This document shows, in pieces, positions 7,911 to 16,995 of a DNA stretch of 64,000 bases. Every line of letters starts with the position of its first letter. The stretch's first letter is position 1. The translations under genes were made by a program, and so were the position numbers. The stretch lies in the NCBI RefSeq assembly GCF_000716535.1, contig NZ_JNWV01000003.1:202285-266284 (forward strand), in the 5' to 3' direction. The stretch is from Streptomyces flaveolus. Lineage in GTDB: Bacteria; Actinomycetota; Actinomycetes; Streptomycetales; Streptomycetaceae. The notes below the pieces were generated by a model, which worked only from the letters and a program-made list of their open reading frames with translations, was not told the origin of the DNA and did no database searches.

Positions 7911-10649
7911 ATGGTGCGACTGCCCGGCCGGCCCCTGTCTCGGCCGCCCCGATCTTTCGGGTACCCGCGCGCACCGCACAGCCCGCCGTCGGCGAACCGC
8001 GGCCCGGGCGGCAGCCGGCCGGGGGTGCTCCGGTCGGCGGTGACCGGTCGCAGCGTGGCCGGGCAGGTGTTCGTCCTGCAAGTGGTGATCGTGCTGCTGC
8101 TGGTCGTCTCGGCCGTGGTGGCCCAGGTGCTCCAGGTACGGCACGACAGCGACACCGAGGCGAGCAACCGTTCCCTGGCCGTGGCCGAGACGTTCGCCAA
8201 CGCGCCCGGCACGGTCGCCGCCCTGCGCTCCCCGGACCCCACGGCCGTGCTCCAGCCGCGCGCGGAGGCGGCCCGCAAGGCGACCGGCGTGGACTTCATC
8301 GTCGTGATGAACACCGACGGCATCCGCTACACGCATCCCAAGGCCGACCGCATCGGCAAGAAGTTCGTCGGGACGATCGCCCCGGCCGTGGCCGGCGGCA
8401 CGGTCACCGAGCACATCACCGGCACCATCGGCCCGCTGGTGCAGGTCGTGGTGCCGGTGAAGGACTCCGGTGGCCAGGTGGTGGGCCTGGTGGCGGCCGG
8501 AATCACCACCGCGCACGTGGGCGGGGCCGCCGACCAGCAGCTCCCGCTGCTGCTCGCCGCCGCGGCCGCCGCGCTCGCGCTGGCGACCGCGGGCACGGCC
8601 CTGGTCAGCAGACGGCTGCTGCGCCAGACGCACGGCCTCGGGCCGTACGAGATGACGAGGATGTACGAGCACCACGACGCGGTGCTGCACGCGGTCCGGG
8701 AAGGCGTGCTGATCGTCGGCGGTGACGGCAGGCTGCTGCTCGCCAACGACGAGGCCCACCGGCTGCTGGACCTGCCGGCCGACGCCGAGCGGCGGCATGT
8801 GCTGGAGCTGGGCCTGGACGACGAGACGGCGGGACTGCTGGCCTCGGGGCGGATCGCCACCGACGAGGTGCACCTGGTCAAGGACCGGCTGCTGGCCATC
8901 AACCAGCGGCCCACGGACCTGCGCGGCGGTCCGCCGGGCAGTGTCACCACGCTGCGCGACTCCACCGAGCTGCGCGCCCTGTCGGGCCGTGCGGAGGTGG
9001 CCCGGGAGCGGCTGAACATGCTGTACGAGGCCGGGGTGGGCATCGGCACCAGCCTGGACGTCACCCGGACCGCGGAGGAGCTGGCCGAGCTGGCGGTGCC
9101 GCGGTTCGCGGACTTCGCGACGGTGGACCTGTTCGACGCGGTGCTGGGCGGTGAGGAGCCGCGGCCCGGGACGGCGCTGCGCCGCACGGCCTGCGCGGGG
9201 ATACGCAAGGACGCCCCGCTGTATCCGCTCGGCGAGCGGATCCGGTTCGTGACCACCTCGCCGCAAGCGCGCGCCCTGACGACCGGGCAGTCGGTCGTGG
9301 TGCCGCGGCTGCGCGACGAACCCGGCTGGCGGGCGCAGGATCTGGAGCGCACCGACCAGGTGCTGGCGTACGGCATCCACTCGCTGATCACCGTGCCGCT
9401 GCGGGCGGGCAATCTGGTGCTGGGCGTGGCGAACTTCTGGCGTGCGGAGAAGCCGCAGCCGTTCGACGCCGAGGAACTGGCCCTGGCGGAGGAGCTGGTG
9501 GCGCGGGCGGCGGTGTCGATCGACAACGCCCGCCGGTACACCCGTGAGCACAGCATGGCGGTCACCCTCCAGCGCAGCCTGCTGCCGCGCACCCTGCCCG
9601 AGCAGGGCGCCCTGGACCTCGCCTACCGCTATCTGCCGGCCCAGTCGGGGGTGGGCGGCGACTGGTTCGACGTGCTGCCGCTGTCCGGCGCCCGGGTGGC
9701 CCTCGTCGTCGGGGACGTCGTGGGTCACGGGCTGCACGCGGCGGCGACGATGGGACGGCTGCGTACGGCCGTGCACAACTTCTCCTCGCTGGACCTGCCG
9801 CCGGACGAACTCCTGGGCCTGCTGGACGAGCTGGTCGGCCGGCTGGACCAGGACGAGACCCCGGCGACGGGCGCGTCCGTGGTGACGGGCGCGACCTGTC
9901 TGTACGCGATCTACGACCCGGTGTCCCGGCTGTGCTCGATGGCCCGGGCCGGCCATCCACCGCCCGCGCTGGTGCGGCCGGACGGCGGCGTGGAGTTCCT
10001 GGACGTGCCCGCGGGACCGCCGCTGGGGCTGGGCGGGCTGCCGTTCGAGACGGCCGAGCTGGAACTGCCGGAGGACAGCCGGCTGGTGCTGTACACCGAC
10101 GGTCTGGTGGAGGACCGGGAGCGGGACATCGACGAGGGGCTCGGCCTGCTGCGCGACGCGCTGCTCCGGGCGCCGGGTGGCTCCCCCGAGGACACCTGCC
10201 GTACCGTGCTGGACCGGCTGCCGGCCCGGCCGAGCGACGACGTGGCGCTGATCGTGGCCCGCACCCGGGTGCTGGGCGACGACCGGGTCGCGCAGTGGCA
10301 GGTGCCGTCCGATCCGGCGGCCGTGTCGGAGGTGCGGGCCTCGGTGACCCGGCGGCTGGCCGACTGGGGGCTGGACGAGCTGGCGTTCACGACGGAGCTG
10401 ATCCTGAGCGAGCTGGTCACCAACGCCATCCGCTACGGGCGCGGCCCGATCGGGGTACGGCTGCTGCGCGACCGCACGCTGATCTGCGAGGTGTCCGACC
10501 GCAGCACGACCTCGCCGCATCTGCGGTACGCGGCGAGCACGGACGAGGGCGGCCGGGGCCTGTTCCTGGTCGCCCAGCTCGCCGAGCGCTGGGGCACCCG
10601 GTACACCCCGCACGGCAAGGTGATCTGGGCGGAGCAGCCGCTTCCCTGA
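7911..10649 (+). CDS. Membrane sensor SpoIIE phosphatase fused to an anti-sigma-type HATPase
   Basis: A 912-residue sensor that couples an external signal to partner-switching. Order: transmembrane helix (about 53-76), extracytoplasmic single-Cache-like domain (about 80-205), second helix (about 210-232), PAS (about 259-360), GAF (about 371-545), SpoIIE phosphatase (about 552-785; GGDWFD and GDVVGHG present), and a C-terminal RsbW-like HATPase (about 795-905; ELVTNAIRYG N-box and GGRGLFLV). Having phosphatase and anti-sigma kinase in one chain means opposing activities towards an antagonist may be balanced within one protein. The start at 7911 lacks a strong ribosome site. It follows the first phosphatase gene by 106 bp on the same strand. 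Confidence 0.9.
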   Translation: MVRLPGRPLSRPPRSFGYPRAPHSPPSANRGPGGSRPGVLRSAVTGRSVAGQVFVLQVVIVLLLVVSAVVAQVLQVRHDSDTEASNRSLAVAETFANAPGTVAALRSPDPTAVLQPRAEAARKATGVDFIVVMNTDGIRYTHPKADRIGKKFVGTIAPAVAGGTVTEHITGTIGPLVQVVVPVKDSGGQVVGLVAAGITTAHVGGAADQQLPLLLAAAAAALALATAGTALVSRRLLRQTHGLGPYEMTRMYEHHDAVLHAVREGVLIVGGDGRLLLANDEAHRLLDLPADAERRHVLELGLDDETAGLLASGRIATDEVHLVKDRLLAINQRPTDLRGGPPGSVTTLRDSTELRALSGRAEVARERLNMLYEAGVGIGTSLDVTRTAEELAELAVPRFADFATVDLFDAVLGGEEPRPGTALRRTACAGIRKDAPLYPLGERIRFVTTSPQARALTTGQSVVVPRLRDEPGWRAQDLERTDQVLAYGIHSLITVPLRAGNLVLGVANFWRAEKPQPFDAEELALAEELVARAAVSIDNARRYTREHSMAVTLQRSLLPRTLPEQGALDLAYRYLPAQSGVGGDWFDVLPLSGARVALVVGDVVGHGLHAAATMGRLRTAVHNFSSLDLPPDELLGLLDELVGRLDQDETPATGASVVTGATCLYAIYDPVSRLCSMARAGHPPPALVRPDGGVEFLDVPAGPPLGLGGLPFETAELELPEDSRLVLYTDGLVEDRERDIDEGLGLLRDALLRAPGGSPEDTCRTVLDRLPARPSDDVALIVARTRVLGDDRVAQWQVPSDPAAVSEVRASVTRRLADWGLDELAFTTELILSELVTNAIRYGRGPIGVRLLRDRTLICEVSDRSTTSPHLRYAASTDEGGRGLFLVAQLAERWGTRYTPHGKVIWAEQPLP

Positions 10650-10698
10650 CTGTGCGGGGCGCGGGGAAATCGTTTGAGGACCTGTCGGCCGGCGGGTG

Positions 10699-12039
10699 AT
10701 GATCTCCGGCATGTTCTCACGCAGGAATCGCCGCGCCGCCCGGCCCACGACCCCCGCGCTCCGCGCCGCCTGGGAAACCCTGGACGCCGGGGATGTGCCC
10801 GGCGCGCTGCGGCAGGTGCGGGCGGCCGGGGAGGATCAGCCGCTCGGTGAGGTGGCCCTGGTGGTGGGGCGGGCGGCGGGCTCGGCCGGGTTCGACGACC
10901 TCGCCGACGCCTCGGCCGCGCTGGCCGCCGCCCGTGAAGATCCGCGGGCCCTCTACGACTTCGGGTACGCGTGCGTCGAACGCGGGGTGTCCGATCTGGC
11001 GATTCCCGCCCTGCGCGCGGCCCTCGGCCTGAGCGGTGGGGCACTGCCGGTGCTGCGGGAGCTGGTGTCCGCGTACGAGGACGGGGGCCGGCACCGGGAG
11101 GCGGTGGCCGAACTGGCCCGCCACGAGGACCGTTTCGCGCACTGGCCGGACCGTTATCTGCTGGTGTACAACGCGGTGATGGCGGGCGATCTGGAGGTGG
11201 CGCGGCGTCAGCACGCCCTGCTGCCCGACCCGGAGGACGAGCGGTGGCGGCCGGCGCGGGAGCGGCTGGACCGGATGCTCGCCCGGGCCGCCGACGCCGA
11301 GCGGGCGGGCCGGCTCGACACGGCCGATCTGCGGGGCTGGCAGTACGTGCTCGGCGGCACGGTCCTCGGCACGCTGTCCCCGTGGGGCTACGACTCGGGC
11401 ATGAACGGCCGCTACGCCTTGCTGCAGGACACCCCGGACCAGTGTCTGCGCGGCCTGCTGCGGCTGCGGGACCTGCTGGCGGCCACCGGGGCACGGCCGC
11501 GCTCGGTGTCGCTGCTGCCGGACCGGGACTCGCGGATCCTCGGGCTGGCCGCGGCGGAGGTGCTGGGCCTGCCGGCGGAGCCGTTCGTCCCGGGCCGGGC
11601 GGACACGGTGGTCGTGGCGTACGACCTCGACGGGCTCGCGGCGCGCGACGGCGGGCCGGAGCTGATCGGGGAGCTGTTCGAGCGAGCCCCGGGGCAGGTG
11701 CTGCACGCGCAGGCGTGCTGCTGGACCGACCCACCCGCGGTCACCCCGGACAGCGCCGCCCTGCTGCACCAGTCGGTGATGGCGCCGTGGGGTGAGGGGC
11801 TGCGTCTGGGAGCGGACGGCGGGGTCGAGCGGGGCCCGGCGGACGACCGCCCGGAGGCGGAGATCGCCGCCGGGATCACGGCTGCGGACCCGACGCCCGA
11901 TCCCGGGGACGGCGACGGCCCGGCGGACGGCGACACGGAGTTCGCCGCGTTCGCCACGGCCGTGCGGGGCACGTGGCTGCGCGGCGATCGGGCGCGTGTG
12001 CGGTCCGCCGGGCCGGTCCCGGGTTCCCGTTTCGCCTGA
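10699..12039 (+). CDS. TPR-like conserved hypothetical protein
   Basis: A cytosolic protein of about 446 residues. Residues about 20-200 are runs of paired Ala/Leu-rich helices with TPR-like spacing (ALYDFGYACVERGVSDLAIPALRAAL is one pair). The second half holds a GWQYVLGGTVLGTLSPWGYDSG segment and a small alpha/beta domain. The C-terminal 80 residues are acidic and disordered. Starts at 10696 (GTG), 10699 (ATG) and 10711 (ATG) are all possible; none has a clear ribosome site, and 10699 is a compromise. It sits 49 bp after the phosphatase-kinase fusion. I do not recognise a specific function; the TPR-like half suggests a scaffold. Confidence 0.75.
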   Translation: MISGMFSRRNRRAARPTTPALRAAWETLDAGDVPGALRQVRAAGEDQPLGEVALVVGRAAGSAGFDDLADASAALAAAREDPRALYDFGYACVERGVSDLAIPALRAALGLSGGALPVLRELVSAYEDGGRHREAVAELARHEDRFAHWPDRYLLVYNAVMAGDLEVARRQHALLPDPEDERWRPARERLDRMLARAADAERAGRLDTADLRGWQYVLGGTVLGTLSPWGYDSGMNGRYALLQDTPDQCLRGLLRLRDLLAATGARPRSVSLLPDRDSRILGLAAAEVLGLPAEPFVPGRADTVVVAYDLDGLAARDGGPELIGELFERAPGQVLHAQACCWTDPPAVTPDSAALLHQSVMAPWGEGLRLGADGGVERGPADDRPEAEIAAGITAADPTPDPGDGDGPADGDTEFAAFATAVRGTWLRGDRARVRSAGPVPGSRFA

Positions 12040-12051
12040 GCTCGGCGGCGG

Positions 12052-12288
12052 TCAGCCGCCGTTGAGCCGTGAGCGCAGCAGCTGCTTGCCCAGCTCGGCG
12101 CCCTTGCGGCTGTCGGACTGTGCCTTGCGGAAGAGCTCCACGACCTCGTTGTCCTTGTCGCGCTCGGCGTCCTGGATGTACTGCTCCAGGCGCAGGGCGT
12201 TGCTCAGGCACGCCTCGACGTACCAGATCAGGTTGTAGTCCTTGTCGCGGGTGCCGGTGACGTCGCCGGTCTCGCTGGTGCTGGTCAT
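12052..12288 (-). CDS. Conserved small actinobacterial protein
   Basis: A 78-residue soluble protein with a helical core: DYNLIWYVEACLSNALRLEQ, then ERDKDNEVVELFRKAQSDSR and GAELGKQLL. It resembles small helical proteins found widely in Streptomyces with no known function. The start at 12288 is fixed by AGGAGA upstream. A promoter matching the SigB-family consensus lies about 55 bp upstream (listed separately), which suggests induction under osmotic or general stress. Its 3' end is 12 bp from the convergent TPR-like gene. Confidence 0.75.
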   Translation of the reverse strand: MTSTSETGDVTGTRDKDYNLIWYVEACLSNALRLEQYIQDAERDKDNEVVELFRKAQSDSRKGAELGKQLLRSRLNGG

Positions 12289-12343
12289 CCGGGGTCTCCT
12301 CCTTCTGTCGACCCTGTGCGGATTCCGCTTGCCGTGACCCCGG

Positions 12344-12368
12344 GTACCCGTGCGACCTGCGGGCACAC
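12344..12368 (-). promoter_or_regulatory. Putative SigB-type promoter
   Basis: On the minus strand the sequence reads GTGT, 15 bases, GGGTAC. This fits the S. coelicolor SigB-family consensus GNNT-N14-16-GGGTAY. The predicted transcription start would be about 45 nt ahead of the 78-aa protein's start codon. Confidence 0.5.
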
Positions 12369-12386
12369 CGGCCGATCGGACCGTCC

Positions 12387-13892
12387 CTACTCGTCGATCA
12401 CGGCGCCGAAGCGGGCGCCGTGGGCGGTGCCGCCGAGCGCCGCGGCGCCGTAGGACCAGGAGCCGTCGGCGAGCAGCCCGCCGCCGCTCGCGGGCAGCAG
12501 CCAGACCGCGCCGTCGCCGGCGTTCTCGGCGGGCGCGGCGGCCACCAGCTCGGCGCAGCCGTCGCCGTCGGTGTCGGCGAGCCGCACCTGGGCGCCCCAG
12601 GCGTCGTCGGCCTCGGCCGTGCCGGGGACACCCCGGGTGTTCTGGTCGAAGGACTGGGCGCCGCTGCCGGTGAGACCGGTGCGGGAGCCGCGCAGCAGCC
12701 AGACGGCGCCGGCGTCGGCGACGGTGCCGATGTCCTCACCGGGCGCGCCGACGGCCACGTCCGCGTGGCCGTCGCCGTTCACGTCGGCCACGGACAGGTC
12801 GGCGCCCCACGCGTCGCCGTCCTCGGCGGTGCCGGGGACGCCCGGGGAGTTCTGCGACCACCACTGCGGGGCGGTGCCGGGGCCCTGGGTGCCGGCCGGG
12901 CCGTCGTCGCCGCCGTAGTAGACGGCGACCAGGCCGCCGGGTGCGTCGGCGTCGCCGGTGGCCTCGTCGGCGGCGCTGAGCTGGCCCACCACGAGGTCGT
13001 CGTAGCCGTCGCGGTCGATGTCGCCGGAGGCGGAGCCGAGGCCGCCGTGCAGGTCCCGCCGGTAGGCGAGGCCGTCGGGGCCGCCCGCGTAGTACGCCGA
13101 CCAGCCCTTGGTGTAGTCGTCGTCGGGGCTGTAGCCGGAGACGACGAGGTCGGCGAAGCCGTTGTGGTCGTAGTCGCCGGTGGTGACGTAGCCGGGCTGG
13201 AGCCGGTGGCCGGTGGAGTGCGGGGCACCGACCTGGCGCAGGATGCCGGCGTGCCAGGTGAAGACGTTGAGGCCGACCTCCTGGTCGACCACCACGAGCT
13301 GGTCGGAGTCGATGTCGCCGGTGAAGCGGGCGGCGGCCACCGACAGTCCGAAGCGGGCGCCGACGGCGGGCTTCGCGGCGGTGACGGAGGCGTTCTGCTC
13401 CGCGCCGAGGCCGTCCTTCGAGCCGTACAGGACGGTGACCCGGCCCGCGTCGGCTACGGTGCCCTCGTCCTCGCCGGGCGCGCCGATCACCGCGTCGTCG
13501 TAGCCGTCGCCGTCCAGGTCGCCGGTGGCGACGGCCTGCCCGAAGTCGTCCCAGGCCTCGGAGCCGCCGGGCACGCCCTCGGTGGACTGGCTGATGACCT
13601 GGACCCGGCCCCTGGGGACGGTGGTGTTGGTGCCGATGCCGTTCGGGGCGCCGTACTGCACGGTGACGTAGCCGGCGCCCTCCTTGCCGTCGACGGTGCC
13701 CTCGGGGACGCCGGTGAGCAGGTCGGTGTAGCCGTCGCCGTCGAAGTCGCTGTTGCGGTCGGCCGCCGAGGTGCCGCCGGGTACGCCCGCGAACGCGGCC
13801 GGGGCGGCGAGGATGCCGGCCGAGGCCAGCAGCAGGAAGGAGGCCGCGGCGACGGCGGCGGAGCCTGCGGTGCGTCGGGTGATGCTGGTCAT
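12387..13892 (-). CDS. Secreted FG-GAP (integrin alpha-like) repeat protein
   Basis: A 501-residue exported beta-propeller. Residues 1-35 are a signal peptide (basic start, hydrophobic core, AFA cleavage region). The rest is about seven FG-GAP repeats, each with a calcium loop of the form DxDGDGxxD: for example DFDGDGYTDLL, DLDGDGYDDAV, DIDRDGYDDLV, DVNGDGHADVA, DTDGDGCAELV, with VIGAPGED or similar between. Such proteins bind calcium and usually act outside the cell in adhesion or as non-catalytic modules. The start at 13892 follows GGGGGTAAGGGAC. No enzymatic domain is attached. The natural ligand is unknown. Confidence 0.88.
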   Translation of the reverse strand: MTSITRRTAGSAAVAAASFLLLASAGILAAPAAFAGVPGGTSAADRNSDFDGDGYTDLLTGVPEGTVDGKEGAGYVTVQYGAPNGIGTNTTVPRGRVQVISQSTEGVPGGSEAWDDFGQAVATGDLDGDGYDDAVIGAPGEDEGTVADAGRVTVLYGSKDGLGAEQNASVTAAKPAVGARFGLSVAAARFTGDIDSDQLVVVDQEVGLNVFTWHAGILRQVGAPHSTGHRLQPGYVTTGDYDHNGFADLVVSGYSPDDDYTKGWSAYYAGGPDGLAYRRDLHGGLGSASGDIDRDGYDDLVVGQLSAADEATGDADAPGGLVAVYYGGDDGPAGTQGPGTAPQWWSQNSPGVPGTAEDGDAWGADLSVADVNGDGHADVAVGAPGEDIGTVADAGAVWLLRGSRTGLTGSGAQSFDQNTRGVPGTAEADDAWGAQVRLADTDGDGCAELVAAAPAENAGDGAVWLLPASGGGLLADGSWSYGAAALGGTAHGARFGAVIDE

Positions 13893-14046
13893 GTCCCTTA
13901 CCCCCGAGGGTGATCGGTGTTCCGTCAGCCGGCTGGTCGGTGCCGGCGCATGGTTCGACCCGACGGGGGCGGGGGTGGTTGTGGCGCGCGGACGGGCTGT
14001 GACACGGCGGTGACAGACGTCGCCGTGCCGGGACGCGCGGGCGGCG

Positions 14047-15885
14047 TCAGCCGAGGGCGCGGTCCAGGTTGAACGCGGCGCTGATGAGGGACAGGTGGGT
14101 GAACGCCTGCGGGAAGTTGCCCTGTTGCTCGCCGGTGCGGCCGATCTCCTCGGCGTACAGGCCGAGGTGGTTGGCGTAGGTGAGCATCTTCTCGAAGGCC
14201 AGCCGGGCCTCGTCGAGCCGGCCGGCCCGGACGAGCGCCTCGACGTACCAGAACGAGCAGATGGAGAAGGTTCCTTCGTCACCGCGGAGTCCGTCGGGGC
14301 TGGCCTGCGGGTCGTAGCGGTAGACGAGCGAGTCGGAGACGAGGTCCTCGGTCAGGGCGTCCAGGGTGGACAGCCACTTGGGGTCGGTGGGGGCGATGAA
14401 CTTGGCGAGCGGCATCATCAGCAGGGACGCGTCCAGGACGTCGCCGCCCTCGTACTGCACGAAGGCGCCCCGGCGCTCGGACCAGCCGCGTTCCATGATC
14501 CGGCGGTAGATGGTGTCACGGGCCTGGCGCCAGCGGCGGTGGTCGGCGGGCAGGCCGCGGTGGGTGGCCAGGCGGATGGCCCGCTCGATGGCGACCCAGC
14601 ACATCAGCCGCGAGTACGTGAAGTTCTTGCGCCCGCCACGGGTCTCCCACACGCCCTCGTCGGGCTGGTCCCAGTGGTCGCACACCCAGTCGACCAGGCT
14701 GCACACGTCGTCCCACTGGCCGCTGGAGATGGGCTGGGCCCACTTGTCGTAGAGGTAGATGGAGTCGATCAGGTCGCCGTAGATGTCGAGCTGGAGCTGG
14801 CCGCCGGCGGCGTTGCCGACCCGGACCGGGGCGGAGCCCAGGTGGCCCTCCAGGTGCGGCAGTTCGCGTTCGGGCAGCTCGGTGCGGCCGTCGATGCCGT
14901 ACATGATCTGGAGCGGGTCGGGGCCGTCGCCGCAGCCGGGGCTGATGTGCGTGGTCAGGAACCGCATGAACGCCTCGGCCTCGCCGGCGAAGCCGAGCCG
15001 CAGCAGCGCGTAGACGGCGAAGGCGGCGTCGCGCACCCACACGTACCGGTAGTCCCAGTTGCGCTCGCCGCCGAGCTGCTCGGGCAGGCTGGTGGTGGGG
15101 GCGGCGACGATGGCGCCGGTGGGGGCGTAGGTGAGGAGCTTCAGGGTGAGCGCGGAGCGGTGCACCATCTCGCGCCAGCGGCCCCGGTAGCGGGACTGGT
15201 GCAGCCAGCGCCGCCAGTAGGCGACCGTGGCGTTGAACTGGTGCTCCGCCTCGGCGTGGGCGCAGCCGCGCGGGGACACCTCGCCGTCGACCTGGTCGAG
15301 GGCGAACACGGCGGACTCGCCCTCGCCGAGCTTGAAGTCGGCGCGCGCGTCCCGCCCGTCGCACTCCAGGGCGACGGTCGAGGTGAGCGACAGCGACTGG
15401 GCGGGCGACTCGAACACGACCATGCCGTCCACGGGGCGCAGGGTGTGCGGGGCGGCGCCGTAGTCGAAGCGGGGGGCGACCAGCAGCCGGAAGGGGACGG
15501 TGCCGCGGACGCACACCACGCGCCGGATCAGCCGGTGCCGGCCCACGTCCCCGGGCTCCTCGCCGACGATCGGCATGAAGTCCTGCACCTCGCCGACGCC
15601 GTCCTCGGTGAAGAACCGGGTGATCAGCACGTTGGTGTCGGGGAAGTAGAACTGCTTGGTGCGGGCCGGCACGGCGGCGGCCAGCTCGAAGCGGCCGCCG
15701 CGCTCGGCGTCGAGGATCGCCGCGAAGACGCTCGGGGAGTCGAAGGCCGGGCAGCAGTACCAGTCGATCGTGCCGTTGCTGCCGACCAGGGCCACCGTGC
15801 GCAGGTCGCCGATGAGTCCGTGCTCGGCGATGGGCAGGTAGCGGGGGCTGCGGGGTCCGTCCCCGTGGAACGGCGAATCGGCCAT
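14047..15885 (-). CDS. Glycoside hydrolase family 15 protein (trehalase/glucoamylase-like)
   Basis: A cytosolic 612-residue enzyme hydrolysing alpha-glucosidic bonds. The N-terminal beta-sandwich (about 1-240; [21 protein letters not shown]) precedes an (alpha/alpha)6 barrel (about 260-610) with the family signature [18 protein letters not shown] (about residue 275), the Trp/Asp-rich substrate-binding turn, and a late [16 protein letters not shown] segment carrying the catalytic-base region. Length and architecture match mycobacterial and streptomycete GH15 enzymes, some of which are trehalases. The start at 15885 follows GGGAGG. A 13-bp palindrome lies about 50 bp upstream. Trehalase versus glucodextranase activity cannot be settled from sequence. 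Confidence 0.88.
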   Translation of the reverse strand: MADSPFHGDGPRSPRYLPIAEHGLIGDLRTVALVGSNGTIDWYCCPAFDSPSVFAAILDAERGGRFELAAAVPARTKQFYFPDTNVLITRFFTEDGVGEVQDFMPIVGEEPGDVGRHRLIRRVVCVRGTVPFRLLVAPRFDYGAAPHTLRPVDGMVVFESPAQSLSLTSTVALECDGRDARADFKLGEGESAVFALDQVDGEVSPRGCAHAEAEHQFNATVAYWRRWLHQSRYRGRWREMVHRSALTLKLLTYAPTGAIVAAPTTSLPEQLGGERNWDYRYVWVRDAAFAVYALLRLGFAGEAEAFMRFLTTHISPGCGDGPDPLQIMYGIDGRTELPERELPHLEGHLGSAPVRVGNAAGGQLQLDIYGDLIDSIYLYDKWAQPISSGQWDDVCSLVDWVCDHWDQPDEGVWETRGGRKNFTYSRLMCWVAIERAIRLATHRGLPADHRRWRQARDTIYRRIMERGWSERRGAFVQYEGGDVLDASLLMMPLAKFIAPTDPKWLSTLDALTEDLVSDSLVYRYDPQASPDGLRGDEGTFSICSFWYVEALVRAGRLDEARLAFEKMLTYANHLGLYAEEIGRTGEQQGNFPQAFTHLSLISAAFNLDRALG

Positions 15886-15936
15886 CTGCGGCCTCCCGGG
15901 GCGATATGCGACTGATGCGAGTCTTTTCCACTTTAG

Positions 15937-15949
15937 GCGAGTGACTCGC
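15937..15949. promoter_or_regulatory. Palindrome GCGAGTGACTCGC upstream of GH15 gene
   Basis: A perfect dyad GCGAGT-G-ACTCGC, 52 bp upstream of the GH15 start. A further GCGAGTC half-site lies at 15917-15923, with an AT-richer stretch between. It is a candidate operator; the regulator is unknown. Confidence 0.35.
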
Positions 15950-16089
15950 GGTCGCGTGGGCAGGAACTCCTCACCCGCTCCCTGGGCGCTTCCGGATGCA
16001 GGAGGCGCCAGGGAGGGCAATGGTGAAAGTGTGCCCCGTTCGAAGGGCACCGGCACGGATGCGGTCATCCGGACCGAGGAGGAGGCATC

Positions 16090-16296
16090 ATGTCGACATC
16101 CACACCCGAAGAGTCCCGTTCGTCGGACGACGTCTGCACCCCGGACGCCCTGCTCCACTCCGCGCCCGCACAGGACGTCACCCCTGAGGACCTGGTGATG
16201 GCGGCGGGCAGGGACGTCACACCGAAGACCCTCGACTGGGCGCGTCGCAAGCTGGAGTCGGAGGGCACGGCGGCCATCGAGAAGCTGCTGCCCTAG
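16090..16296 (+). CDS. Small conserved hypothetical protein
   Basis: A 68-residue soluble protein. The first 25 residues are Ser/Asp-rich and disordered. The remainder (VTPEDLVMAAGRDVTPKTLDWARRKL) looks like two short helices. It has one of the best ribosome sites in the window (GAGGAGGAGG, 4 bp before ATG), which makes it a confident gene despite its size. A small hairpin (GTGCCC/GGGCAC) lies in its leader. Function unknown. Confidence 0.75.
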   Translation: MSTSTPEESRSSDDVCTPDALLHSAPAQDVTPEDLVMAAGRDVTPKTLDWARRKLESEGTAAIEKLLP

Positions 16297-16331
16297 GGCG
16301 GTCCGGGGAGCACAGGAACACGAACGGGGAG

Positions 16332-16361
16332 ACCGGCCGGACGCGCGTGCGTCCGGCCGGT
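16332..16361. terminator. Bidirectional hairpin terminator
   Basis: A perfect 13-bp stem (ACCGGCCGGACGC) with a 4-nt GCGT loop, between the convergent 68-aa protein gene and the DUF5709 gene. Confidence 0.7.
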
Positions 16362-16423
16362 GGCCTGTGCGCGGTGCCACACGGAGGGCAACCGCCCGAC
16401 TACGGCCCGTCGCTGATCCCCGC

Positions 16424-16912
16424 TCACTCCGGCAGCCGGGTCTCGTCCGGTACGACGTGCATCGCCGCCTCCTCCGCCCCGGCCGCTCCGGCGTCGATGC
16501 CGACGTCCTCGGCGATCTCCTCCTTGGTGGTGTCGGCGTGGGCACCCTCGTCCGGGGCGACCAGCCGGCCCGCGCGGGTCGCGCCGGCCTCGGGGTCGAC
16601 CGGCTCTCCCTCCCCGCCGGGCAGGTCGCCGATCTCGTCGCCGGCCGGCGGGGTCACATCGGGGACCTCCTGGCCGAGCCGTTCGTCCAGGCTCTCCCCC
16701 TCGTGCTGCTCGGCGGCGGTGGTCCCGTACTTGGTGACGCCGAGGGGCCGCTCGGGCGGGGAGTAGCCCTCGTCGAGCATGTCGTCGTAGGAGCGCTCGC
16801 CGACCGCGTCCTGCAGGTCCAGGGGCCCGGCGTCCTCCTGTTCCTCGTTGCTGCCCGTGGGCTGGTAGGCGTCGTCCGCCATGGGGCTCTGCTCGGACTG
16901 CTGGTCGCTCAT
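16424..16912 (-). CDS. DUF5709 family protein
   Basis: A 162-residue acidic, largely disordered cytosolic protein. It has the DUF5709 core: DMLDEGYSPPERPLG, then a KYGTTAAEQ segment and ESLDERLGQEVPD. The start at 16912 follows AAGGAGGCGACC, an excellent ribosome site. A GGTT-N14-GGGAAA pair upstream (near 16950-16975) is a weak match to a stress-type promoter. The family is common in Streptomyces and Mycobacterium; the role is unknown. Confidence 0.82.
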   Translation of the reverse strand: MSDQQSEQSPMADDAYQPTGSNEEQEDAGPLDLQDAVGERSYDDMLDEGYSPPERPLGVTKYGTTAAEQHEGESLDERLGQEVPDVTPPAGDEIGDLPGGEGEPVDPEAGATRAGRLVAPDEGAHADTTKEEIAEDVGIDAGAAGAEEAAMHVVPDETRLPE

Positions 16913-16995
16913 GGTCGCCTCCTTGGGGTTCGCGGGGCGGTCCTGGTCCGCGTTTCCCGTGACCGGATCATTAACCCCGCCGGCGCCCGGACAGA

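Noticed and set aside
3833..8323. A very long minus-strand open frame across about 4.5 kb
   Set aside because: Only its last 406 codons (start 5053) look like a protein. The rest is antisense to the SpoIIE-type phosphatase genes and has the Arg/Pro/Gly/Gln composition expected from G/C-biased third positions.
10672..10699. GTTT-N-GGGTGA resembling a SigB promoter
   Set aside because: The -10 is off consensus and would start transcription inside the coding sequence of the TPR-like gene.
7224..10748. A 1,174-codon minus-strand open frame
   Set aside because: It lies entirely opposite two clear phosphatase genes and has no recognisable domain.
12420..13913. A 497-codon plus-strand frame opposite the FG-GAP gene
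   Set aside because: Mirror of the calcium-loop repeats; the opposite strand has signal peptide and seven recognisable repeats.
13945..13975. A GGTTCGACCC string resembling a tRNA T-loop
   Set aside because: No acceptor, D or anticodon arms can be built around it.
14095..15915. A 606-codon plus-strand frame opposite the GH15 gene
   Set aside because: Its composition is Val/Gly/Ala/Asp-rich shadow of the antisense GH15 gene; no domain and no ribosome site.
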